Assembly: GCA_015680905.1 (NCBI GenBank) | Contig: CM027378.1 | Span: forward strand, 3,410,001-3,474,000 | Source of the DNA: Coptis chinensis | Taxonomy: Eukaryota; Streptophyta; Magnoliopsida; Ranunculales; Ranunculaceae | Length of the DNA stretch: 64,000 nt | Reading direction: 5' to 3' | Part shown: in pieces, positions 1 through 9,635 of the stretch | How the letters are laid out: every line of letters begins with the position of its first letter | How positions within the stretch are numbered: position 1 is the stretch's first letter | Notes under the pieces: generated by a model | Databases searched by the model: none | What the model saw: the letters and a program-made list of their open reading frames with translations, nothing else | What the model was told of the DNA's origin: nothing | Made by a program: the position numbers and the translations under genes

Positions 1-1219
1 AGAAGGGATGACAACGATCAGAATATTTAGAAAAAAATCTATGAAGAGAGGCAAGCCGACCAGTAAGATATTGAATTTCCTTCTTATTTTTTGGTGATGG
101 CATATCAATAATAGCGCGTATCTTATCAGGATTAGCCTCAATACCTCTACGAGTCATGAGGTATCCCAAAAAGTTTCCAGAAGAGAGGCCAAAAGAACAT
201 TTGGCGGGATTAAGTCTCATGTTATACTTGTTAAGCCTATCAAAAACAAGTTGAAGATTGGAAAGATGATCACCAATAAGCTTTGATTTAACGACTATAT
301 CATCAATATAAGCCTCCATTATTTTTCCCAGCAGATCGGAAAAAATTGTATTGACAAGCTTTTGGTAGGTTGCACCGGCATTTTTCAGACCAAAAGGCAT
401 AACAGTGTAGCAGAAAATGCCTTGGTCGGTGATGAAGGTGGTGAACTCTTGGTCATCCACATTCAAAGATATCTGGTAGTACCCTGAAGAAGCATCCATG
501 AAAGATAGGCGTTGGAAGCCCGAAGTGGCGTCCACCAGTTCGGAAATTCATGGCAATGGATACGGATGAATCGGACAAGCTTCGTTAAGGTTTGTAAAGT
601 CAATACAAATTCTGATTTGTCCGTTCTTTTTCGGCACTGCAACGACATTAGCAAACCATTTTGGGTAAGTAACTCGTCAGATAAAGTTAACCGCAAGTAG
701 CTTATCAATCTCCTCCTTAACTTTGAGCTTCCGATCAGGTGTCATTTTTCTTGGTTTTTGGCGAACTAGCCTGAAACTTGGATCAATGTCAAGTTTATGA
801 TAGACAACAGAAGGGTCTATTCCCGGCATTTCCTCAATTTTCCAAGCGAAGATACGCTTATTTCGCAGTAAAAGGGAAACCACCTCTTTTTGCTCTATGC
901 TCGAAAGTTCAGCAGAAATAAAAGTGGTTTCTTCTATTGAATCTCCTACTTGCACTTCCAAAAGGTGATCCACTGTAGGCGGCCCTTTCACATGAGCCTC
1001 AATATTATAGATGGAGGGCACGCCACTTGGTAACTGCAACTTGGGCGGGGCACTTGCAAGGATGGTATTACCATGAACTTCAGATTTTTTATAGTCATCC
1101 ATTGCTTTGTCATGACAGGCATGTGTAGGAACCGTTATTTCAGAATGCAAATTTCTACAAACTGCGAGAACCACGCGCAGCGGAATTAATGGGTTCTCAC
1201 GATTTTGGATAGAAAACAT
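1..1219 (-). mobile_element. gypsy element: pol linker and N-terminal reverse transcriptase part
   Basis: The minus-strand translation shows the protease-RT linker and the start of RT. Phrases typical of Tat-type gypsy pol include FAWKIEEMPGIDPSVVYHKL and VRQKPRKMTPDRKLKVKEEI. Below about 676 the RT continues with a VAVPKKNGQIRICIDF-like motif towards the window edge. Reverse transcriptase copies the element RNA into DNA in cytoplasmic particles. This copy is broken and is kept only as a family marker. Confidence 0.85.
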
Positions 1220-1224
1220 ACCTT

Positions 1225-2370
1225 TTAGATCCGGTTTTTATAACTCTGAGAATCCAAACTTTATGAATCCGAATCAACAATCAGCCCATTGATCTTCTGT
1301 TGTATTCCTTTAGAATAGATTGGACGTTGTGTGGACAACGATCTACTAACCCCCTTCTTTCTCACAAAGCTAGATCCAATTTTGGATCTATCTTTCCTTG
1401 CCTCTTTTTCTAATCCAATGAAATGTGAATAGGTTAATTTCGGCCAGAGAGAAGAAGTATTCTACTTATAGGCTACAACAGGGACCATGAGGAGAAATTA
1501 GGGTTGGGCCTCCTGACGGGCTTGGGCTTCCCATGTTTGCCCAGAACACACGGCCCAAGTCCGTCAACAAATGGCTTATTCTATTAAAGGTCATTGTTGC
1601 ACTACCACCCTAATCCCAAATTACGTGTCAGCGTTTATGGGCTCCATATTATATGCTCGTTGATCTCCCCATGTTTAAGATATCGAATGTCCGTTGATTA
1701 AGTCAAGTTACTGACAACTACATTAATTAACTTCTTATGTCCTTGAGTAGTACCACTCAACCTCATTGTCATGTCGGAATAAATCTACCTGCAGGGTTTA
1801 CATGACAATCTTTTTAAGCTCCTCAAGGGGACATCATCAACCCGACTTCCTGCAGGTCACAGATTCCTTCTATAATCAACAGCACACCTTACATACAATG
1901 TCATTACCCAATCCATCGAGTTTGTTGATTCAAAAATGAATCTCACTTATTGATGATTTAAAGCAATGTACAATGCACGTAAGTGCCCGTTATTATATCC
2001 GAATTAAGAGGACAAGCATCCATAATAACAGAGGCGTTTGTTCTCTTATACAGTTAGTATAAAGAGAAACAACCTCACTTGGTCCTATTCAATACACACA
2101 AAGTGTACTAGTGTAATCCTATAGTCAAGATAGACTAATACCAGATTATACTACAACAGTACTAATGGTTTGTCTAAATCCATCTAGGTTGTGAACGATT
2201 ACTTATACTTTATAAGGTACTGATGATATGATCTTCTGTGTGTTCACACCATATCATCTACAACATAAAGTATTAGACACATGCATATAACTAATAACAT
2301 ATATAATATGCATAATATTTGGTCATATGATTCTCATTCAAAATACAAAGAATTAGAGTTAATACAAAAG
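1225..2370. other. Noncoding block between gypsy protease and RT, probable nested LTR-type insertion
   Basis: About 1.1 kb without coding potential separates the protease part from the RT part of the gypsy element, where related elements have continuous pol. The composition resembles a plant retrotransposon LTR: AT-rich, with a purine/pyrimidine-rich stretch near 1480-1560 and several short AT-rich boxes. I could not fix terminal dinucleotides or a target-site duplication, so solo LTR is an inference. Confidence 0.4.
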
Positions 2371-2378
2371 TAATGCTT

Positions 2379-2858
2379 TTAGTATATAACTCTACCAGCA
2401 TGGGCAGATACTTGGTCACTATGAATCTTGCAAATATGCCCAAAGAATGGGAACTTGACACACTGATGATATGTAGAGACTATAGCCCCCATGGAATGCA
2501 TCCAATCTCTGCCCAAAATTGCATTATAGTGGGAACAACAGTCCATCAATAAGAAATCGAGCTCAACTTCTTTGTTCATTAATTTGATTGGTAAGGTAAT
2601 TCTTCCATCCGCTGAAGATGTTGTCCCATCAAAACCGATGATAGGATTATCTTCGGCGATGATCATACCCTCACGAAATTGCATCTGAGAATAACATCCA
2701 CTGAAAATGACACTGGAAGTGGTCCATGTGTCGATCATTACCCGTTGAATACGAGAAGCACCTACAGACACAGTAATTATGACTGCATCATAGTGAGGGT
2801 GATATACACCCAGGAGATCGTCATCAGTGAATCGGAGGGGATCTTCTTTAGAAGTCAC
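2379..2858 (-). mobile_element. gypsy element: aspartic protease part
   Basis: This is a retropepsin-like segment. The translation has the strand-rich pattern of plant gypsy proteases, including VMIDTWTTSSVIF at the position of the active-site loop and YNAILGRDWMHSMGAIVSTY, a very common motif C-terminal of Tat protease. It lies between gag and the RT part in the expected order. Retropepsins cut the element's own polyprotein. Fossil copy. Confidence 0.85.
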
Positions 2859-3151
2859 TAACTTTTAAACACTTTTGATTTTTACTCTGACTTTTGGAAA
2901 GAGTCTCAACATGAGAATGGAAAAATTAATGACATGCTCATAAGTTGCAGCGACTGCCTGCTGAGAGTTTTTAGTAAGATATTTGTTTAAAAGTCCTTTC
3001 TCCACTAATTTCTGAATCTGACCCCGTAGAGAGCGACAAAGTTCTGTCTCGTGGCCATAGTCATTATGGAATTTACACCGCAAGGATTTGTCCTTTGTAC
3101 CTTTGGTATCTTCTGAAAGCGGATAAGGCAGGGAAAGAAGATTCCCACTTT

Positions 3152-5025
3152 TCAACTTCTCATATATAACAGAGTACTTGGCATTTGGTGGGTTTTAGCT
3201 TTCGGTAGAGTCTTTCCATCACGATTGAAAATTACTTGCTTCTGACTATCATTCTTTCCATCATGATGTTGTTGATCTGACTGTCTTTGCTTCGGCTTAG
3301 AATTCTTGCTGTCAGAAAAATATTTACTCCGAATATCTTTGTCTCTTGCTATTTTCGCCGATAAGTTTTCCTCGATACGTATGTGTTGTTCAGCCCTAAC
3401 ATACAGATCGTATCGAGTTTTAGATACATCTTTAATTAGAGAGTGGTAAAGATCCCTTACAATGAAATTCAAACTTCTGTCTCTTCCATAATATAATGCT
3501 TCTTTAAAGGCGAAAAGAAGCATCACATCAGAAACTTCTTGAACATCTGCTGTTGCCTTTCGGAACCTAGTAATAAAAGTACGTAACTTTTTGTCACGTT
3601 GTTGCTTGATGTTCAGAAGTGAGTCAACATCCTTTGGCGTCTTGCAATTATGGCGAAAACGATTAAAAAACTGATTTTCTAGTTCATTGTATTGGTGAAT
3701 TGATCTTGAAGGCAACTCACTAAACCAGCGTAATGCTTCTCCCTTTAGAGTTGATGGAAAGAGCTTGCACATGAGCAGATCATTTCCACCCCATAACACC
3801 AACTTATTTTTTAATGATAGAACATGCAAGCCAGGATCTCCTTCCGACTCATCATAAAGTTCAAAATCGGGTTGTTTGAAGTCGGGATGGTGGTAAGCTT
3901 CCTGAATGTCGAGCAAAAACTTATCAAGTACGCCATTATTGACTGTCAAGTTTTTCATTCTTACATCCTTTAACTCTCTGTTGTTAAATTTTTTTGCAAT
4001 CAACTCTTTCAACTGTTGTTCTGTTAGAGTTAAAGTATTGGCTCGAACAGCTAGATGCTCCCGGTCGTGCTCATGTGGAGAAGGATACCTTCCATTGTCT
4101 CTTATTGGAGTTAAAGATCTTTGGCGGTACGCACGATTAGCTCCAACCGGTGATTGTCTTTCTCTATCCCTGTAACTAGCCTACCTAGGCTGGTAGTCAC
4201 CCTTGGTAGGGCGGTCGGTATAATTATACCACTCTTCCATGTTTGGTTGCTCTTGTCTGCGGTGCCCGCCTTCCCAGTCATGTTGGACATATCTCGGATT
4301 GCGGTCTTCCCTGAAATTACTTCTCTGAGGTAAATCTTCCCTCTGAGATCGGACATGTCTAAGGTAGTAGTTATCCCTGCCAATCAGATTCTCCCCATAA
4401 GTTCGGGTAATAGGGTCATTACTCTTAGAGCGTGCACTGGTTGATTGTGCTTGAGAAATAACACGTTGCTGAGGACAATGAAGTGGATCTTCAAGACGGT
4501 CCCATACACTGGAATGGCCTGTGTCCCTGCGTGGTCGCCTTGATGTTGTTGAATTTGCAACATTGTCCACTGGCCTTTGCCTCTTTGCCAGCTTCCTTCT
4601 CAAGTTTCTATTTAAATTTTTGACTCGTCGTAACTCATGCTCAATCGTATTAGGGGTGAATTGGCTGTTAATATCACCTTTTCCATTAGTTGGTGTGAGA
4701 GTAATGTCCACGTCCATATCCATGTCAACTGAAGGATCGATATGGACAGACGGCGGACCGTGTGGAGGATTACCGACTTGTCGATTTTCTTGTTGCAAGA
4801 CTGTTAGGGGTGGTGGCGGCGGCGTTTGTACTGTCATTTGCGGTGGCGGTGGCGGAAGCGATGGTGGTGGCGCTGCTGCAGTTGGATGTTGAGAATTGAT
4901 CCTACCACTATAGCAACTTGATTGTTCAATGGTTCTTGTATTGGCCAACTTGAATTTCGAGGGTTGCGATTCCTATTGGCAGGAAGAATATGTTGACTGT
5001 TCGGTCTGCTTCTTGTGCTTACCAT
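3152..5025 (-). mobile_element. gypsy element: gag part
   Basis: Gag is the capsid-type structural protein. It starts near 5025 with a basic, proline- and glutamine-rich N-terminal region (MVSTRSRPNSQ). The retrotransposon gag domain lies at about 3250-3950, recognisable from LKGEALRWFSELPSRSI and the following QFFNRFRHN, both standard in plant gypsy gag. A basic tail and the approach to protease follow (2865-3155). The region is broken by several interruptions. It lies directly downstream of the 5' LTR and primer-binding region, as expected. Confidence 0.88.
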
Positions 5026-5080
5026 CTTGATTGTTTCAAGTGATAATGGATTCTAAAATCCCCACAGACGGGGCCAATTA

Positions 5081-5481
5081 TGTTTTGGCAATAACTTGCT
5101 TCAACACAACGAGAGCAAATGATAAAGAATGCACTAAGAAGTAGAGGAAATTGATGTTGGGGGAGATGAAACTGAACTAAGATAATGGCTTCCTATGTAC
5201 CCAAGATCAACTCTCTAGGGATCAAGTTTCAACGTAGTTCACATTATGAGAAAAAATGGTTTTTATATGACTGAAGAGGTTGAGTCCTAAAAGGACTGTT
5301 TGTTTGTGTCACAAGAATTGTTATCTCTTTGAACTTTTATCATTATGGTTTTACAATAATGAACGTAGACATATTCTTAAATAGACCAGTTATTGGGTGT
5401 AGCTAGGATTAAGCCCTTGGGCTTAATTGATTTGGGCTAGATCCATGGGATTAATGAGCCACAAAGTGGGGGTCCTATACA
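5081..5481 (-). repeat. 5' LTR of the gypsy element (about 401 bp)
   Basis: On the plus strand it begins TGTTTTGGCAATAAC and ends CCTATACA, giving TG...CA termini. The primer-binding-type leader adjoins the inner end at 5061-5080. The outer end abuts minus-strand LINE RNase H sequence at 5482, which marks the insertion point. The partner LTR and second target-site copy lie outside the window, so the outer boundary rests on the TG/CA rule and the break in RNase H similarity. Confidence 0.7.
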
Positions 5482-6740
5482 GTATTGATTGAACAAGACA
5501 TTAATTCTAGTAAGAAAATCGTCAGGCTCCCAACTTGAAGTATCTCCATTGCTTATGAGATTATGCACTAGCTCTTTGCAATCACCTAAAATCAATACCT
5601 TGTCTAGCTTTAGCCTACTCAACAAGATAGCATCTAATTCTGCCCCATGACATTCTGCCTCATAACTTCATAAGGATTTTGTGCTGAAAATTTTCTGTAT
5701 ACCGAACCCAATAGCTTGCCGTCGGCATCTCTGTTGATTGCTACTGCTGCCCCTTTATTAGTCGCCCTGTCAAATGCTCCATTAAAACTGATCTTATTCC
5801 AACCACCATAGTACTCATTGCCTAATTTGTTCAAAGATATATGGTAATCAATTGTGTCAGGATCATTTCATGAATTATTATCTCGAGTGGCTTCTTCATT
5901 CTTGTATGCCTCAATTGTGCTTCCTATTTTCCTTCTAGCATTTCTAATCATCTGCTCCATGTTAGGCTTAATCATCTCAAATCTCAGATTGTTCCTGCAT
6001 ATCCATATTTCATTTAACATCACTTGAAAGTAGGTGCTTGCATATCTCATCGCCTCATTAACTTTAGTAGCTTCAATAGTATTCCAACAAATGGCTTTTC
6101 ATATCCAATCTTTCAAAATCTTTCATTTATGCTCATCCAATCTTATGTTTAGATCACATCCAAACCATAAACATCTTGTCCATTCACAATTCAAAAACAA
6201 ATGCTCAGCAGTTTCAATCTTTTTTTGACATAAAATGCAAGATATATCACCTTTAAACTTTTGTCTTCTTAGAGTATCTCCTGTAAGCAATCCTCCATTA
6301 TACAATTTCCACACAAAGTGTTGAATGCTAGCCTCCAACTTGGTCTTCCACATCTTCTTGACAACTTGCACATTAGAATCAGAACTTTCTCCCATGCTTG
6401 CAGCCATAGTCAGAAAATGATAAACAGATTTAACAGTAATAATGCCCTTAGTATTGCTAGACCAAACAATTTTATTCACAAAATTAGGATTGATGCCGAT
6501 TTGGTTTATCCTACTAACAACAGGGGAAGGAAACAATTCTCCTAACCTATTTTGATTATAAATGTAGGTGGCTTAGTTTATAAGATGGCTGACAAGAGTG
6601 TAGTTAGGATTTGTATTGCAAACAGGGCTGGCCAACTCTTTAAGACAGACAAATTTATTCATGAAAGAGAACTAAGGCTAAGTGTATATTTCAAGATTGG
6701 AACCATCCCCTAATTTCCATATGAAACGTCCTATTATGGC

Positions 6741-6940
6741 CAGTGTTCGTGATTCCAAACGAAACATCGGAATTCCGCCCAATATTTCAGCTTTTCAAAA
6801 AACCGGAATTCCGAATATAGAATGGAAATATTGATTATTCCGAAATCAGTCGAAATTCTGAATATGATAGGGTCGAAATTTGATGAATTCCGGTTTTTGG
6901 ATTTGTCGGAATTCTGAGAATTCCGAAATCCCGAACTATG
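6741..6940. mobile_element. hAT nonautonomous element A (200 bp)
   Basis: The ends are imperfect inverted repeats, CAGTGTTCGTGATTCC on the left and CATAGTTCGGGATTTC read inward from the right (12 of 16 match). They are flanked by a perfect 8-bp target-site duplication ATTATGGC at 6733-6740 and 6941-6948. The short length, CA(G/T)...TG ends and 8-bp duplication fit hAT. The interior is built from GGAATTCCG and TTCCGAAAT motifs, probable subterminal transposase-binding repeats. It sits inside LINE ORF2 sequence. Confidence 0.88.
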
Positions 6941-6951
6941 ATTATGGCATC

Positions 6952-7887
6952 TAGGGGTGTCTCTTTTTGCCGAATTTCCGATTTTTCTGAAATCCGACCC
7001 AAAATTGGTCTGGCTCTGGGTGTAGTTTTCATGGGCCGATTTTCCGATTTTCTGATTTCCGAAAATTCCGAAAAAAAAATGGATCGGATTTGGATATAAT
7101 TCTAAAATCCGATCCGATCCGAAAATTCCGATATTATTGCCAATTTATTCTGAAAATATATACTTCTCTCACTATCTACTTGATTAGATCTCGACCGTTC
7201 ATTCATTTTCTAGTTTTTTACTTCCAAAAACAAAACAAAAACATAACCTAGTCACTACTTTCCCACTTGAATTGGACCACTCTACTGTCATTATAGCATT
7301 TGCCATAACAACAATGATATGAAAAAAAATGTCATTGAGTCATACAATGACTTCCAGACCAATCCAAAAGCCAAATTCTAATAGATAGAATATTATGTAA
7401 AGCTACTTAGAGTCCAAGACCATAATCCATTATTTATGCAGACACTTCACGCTTCAATTTCCACACACGAAAAAAGATTGAAACATTACAAATACCCAGA
7501 CCTCAACAGAATGCAATGCTTGCTATCGGTGGTTGCAGGTTCTTTTTCTCATTTTTTTCTTGGATCACTTGTTTGAATGAAAATAGGTTTTCTCAGTAAA
7601 CAAGTGCGTATTGTTGTTGGTACATTGGTGTTGTGGACATGGTTTTCTCTCCCTACAATGAACATTGGCGTATGATATTCCAAAAATAATTGAAAGTAAA
7701 GAGATCTTTGAAAATTTACCAAGTATTCCGAAATTTCCGAGTTATTCTGAAATTTCCGAAAGTTCCGAAATTGGAAATATATTTTGAATCCGAAAAAAAA
7801 TTGGATCGGATTTGGCTAGCATATTAGGTTCCGAAAAAAATTTGGAAAAATTCCGAAAGAGATTAATCCGATCCGAAGTCACCCCTA
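6952..7887. mobile_element. hAT nonautonomous element B (936 bp)
   Basis: The termini are TAGGGGTGTC and, inverted, TAGGGGTGAC, flanked by the 8-bp duplication ATGGCATC at 6944-6951 and 7888-7895. Both subterminal regions (6960-7130 and 7720-7880) are packed with TTCCGAAAT, CCGATTTTCCG and GGATCGGATTTGG motifs in both orientations, as in hAT subterminal repeats. The middle (7150-7700) is AT-rich and noncoding, with no transposase fragment seen. Its target overlaps the 3' target-site copy of element A, so it landed after A, three bases beyond A's 3' duplication end at the latest. Confidence 0.9.
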
Positions 7888-8339
7888 ATGGCATCTATAG
7901 CTCTTTTAATTCCTCTACATAAATAAGAACAAGGACAACTTTTTTTCATCTTTACCACCACTAACCCTATGCCCCTATTCCAAATTAACTTAAAAGCTTT
8001 ACTAGAAGAATAGAAAACCATTACAAAATGTGTTATTATTGTTATATTGTTAGTCTATAAGTGAAATGTAAACAGACAAGAAACCATTGAAGTTTTTTCG
8101 AATCTACAAGTTTTTCAATTCATTACAAAATAACAATTGGCCAATTTAATTTAGATAACAAATTTCGAAGCAAAAAACAATAAAAGTCGAAATAAAGAGA
8201 GTAGAAGAATACCGAAATTGGAAAAAGAATCGGAGAAAAGAAGATGCAAATTGACTGTCGGAAGAGAGCGGCCGCGAGTTTTTCTATTTTTTTCCTTTGT
8301 TCATCGGATTTTATTTAGCAAGTGGGGTACTTTGGATTT

Positions 8340-9360
8340 GGATTATATGGAGAGGTGTATGTCAGAGAATAGATATGGAATAGGGGAGGATCATAAGAGA
8401 TTTTTATGGCAGAGTAGTGTTAGCCTACACTGGAGCTGGTGGTCCAAGGTTTGTGATATATCAGGAACTTCTGGTCTGCAAGGGTGTCAGAAGCTACAAC
8501 TACTTAAGGTGGAAGTGGCCTCGGATTATATGACGGCTGTTAACATCTTGAAGAAACAAGAAAGGGAATTATGGGACTGCAAACTGCTCATACATTACTG
8601 TCGCTATCAATGAGATCATTAGGGCATCTCCAATGGAGAGTGTATATATACACCTCCACATAAGTGCCACATAGATGCCACTAGGATTTTATGATCCCTC
8701 TTACACATTAATAGTTTCCACACTCAAAATGGTATCCAATGCAACAAAGTTTAAGAATTTGTAAAATAAAAAAACTGAGAAAAAACGACTGTCAAAGTCC
8801 GTCGCAAGTGGTTTAACTTAAAAAAGAAATAAAACACACTGTCACTTTGAGTAACGTCCGTAGTTTATTAAAACTGGCCCAACCAATAAATGACAGTTTT
8901 TACCCGTCGCAAACGGTACAATTCTAAAAAAAATAAAACAAACGTGAATTTAAGTGACATCCGAATTTCTTTTTAATTAGGACATTACTTCAAATGACGC
9001 CCGTGATGTTTATTAACTAATAGCCGGATGGGGAATTCCCCACCCCCTCTATTAACTATTAGCTTATTACCTGGGAATTACACCCCCCATTAGAAACATG
9101 TTTTTGACATTTAGAGTGTAAATTTTACACTTTAAACAATTTGTACCCTCCATTGGAGATGCCCTTAGGCAGTTTGTAGTGTCAATGTAGTACATGAATA
9201 TAGGGAAGCTAATAGTGTTGCTAATCATCTTGCTTCTCCAGCAACAACTGATCATCTTGCTGCTCTAGCAACTGATCATGATCTTGAATTTGTACCTCTA
9301 TCTTCAACTAAACTCCCATGCCATTTGGGGGTGGGGGAATGACACTATTTATTTGAGAAC
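8340..9360 (+). pseudogene. RNase H-like (RVT_3) fragment split by a MITE
   Basis: The plus-strand translation before the MITE contains LQGCQKLQLLKVEVASDYM and AVNILKKQ, matching the central strand/helix of plant RVT_3 RNase H domains. After the MITE, VHEYREANSVANHLASPATT matches the usual C-terminal H(V/I)xREAN..AD.LA motif. The N-terminal acidic DG motif is not recognisable and small frame disruptions are present. It could be the tail of a LINE ORF2 or a host-annotated RNase H-like gene relic. No neighbouring RT is visible. Bases 8000-8340 hold nothing I recognise. Confidence 0.65.
8622..9164. mobile_element. Harbinger/Tourist-type MITE (543 bp)
   Basis: The terminal inverted repeats GGGCATCTCCAATGGAG and CTCCATTGGAGATGCCC are perfect over 17 bp. 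They are flanked by the 3-bp duplication TTA at 8619-8621 and 9165-9167, the standard PIF/Harbinger target. The interior is noncoding and carries repeated short GTCGCAA and GACGTCCG-like words. RNase H similarity resumes on the far side, confirming it as an insertion. Confidence 0.9.
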
Positions 9361-9635
9361 TAATGCACGTTGGGGTCTCCCTTAGCCCAAAATATATTCG
9401 AAAGAAAAAGCATACCTCTTGACAAGTAAACAATTCGACAACGTTCATAATAAGACGCAACTAGAAGAAAAGAAAATAGTAACTGTAAGATACAGTATTT
9501 CACACACTAATTAAACCAGAAATCCTCTCTGCAAGGAGAATTTGATCACTGTGTAACTAAGAAGAAACTCTGAAAAGAAAATTACTTGAAAATCAAAATA
9601 AAGAAAATGACGGACTGGGCAAATACTAGATTACA

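Larger units (their letters stand above)
1..5481 (-). mobile_element. Ty3/gypsy LTR retrotransposon (Tat-like), left part outside window
   Basis: Read on the minus strand, the element runs from its 5' LTR (5081-5481) through a primer-binding region, gag, protease and the start of reverse transcriptase, and leaves the window at base 1. Just inside the LTR, the minus strand reads TTGGCCCCGTCTGTGGGG, close to the leader sequence usual in Tat/Ogre-type plant gypsy elements. The gag-PR-RT order is that of Ty3/gypsy. The coding part is broken by several interruptions and by a noncoding block of about 1.1 kb between protease and RT, so it is a fossil copy. Its LTR sits inside a LINE RNase H sequence, so it inserted after that LINE. 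Age cannot be judged because the other LTR is not in the window. Confidence 0.85.
5482..8000 (-). mobile_element. L1-type LINE relic: ORF2 C-terminal part (zf-RVT plus RNase H)
   Basis: This is the C-terminal half of a plant L1-type LINE ORF2 on the minus strand. The most upstream part (7960-7897) reads CRGIKRAIDAI. Across the two hAT insertions the sequence resumes as IGRFIWKLGDG, the usual segment before the zinc-binding reverse transcriptase domain. The zf-RVT domain is at 6123-6536, with CILCQKKIETAEHLFLNCEW showing the C-x2-C...H...C pattern. An RNase H domain follows (5482-5870; YGGWNKISFNGAFD, then VLILGDCKELVHNLI). Several frameshifts and stops make it a pseudogene. The gypsy LTR cuts its 3' end. 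No catalytic RT core is present here. Confidence 0.8.

Noticed and set aside
4521-4892. 123-codon plus-strand frame with poly-Gly segments
   Set aside because: Antisense shadow of the proline-rich gag N-terminal region of the gypsy element.
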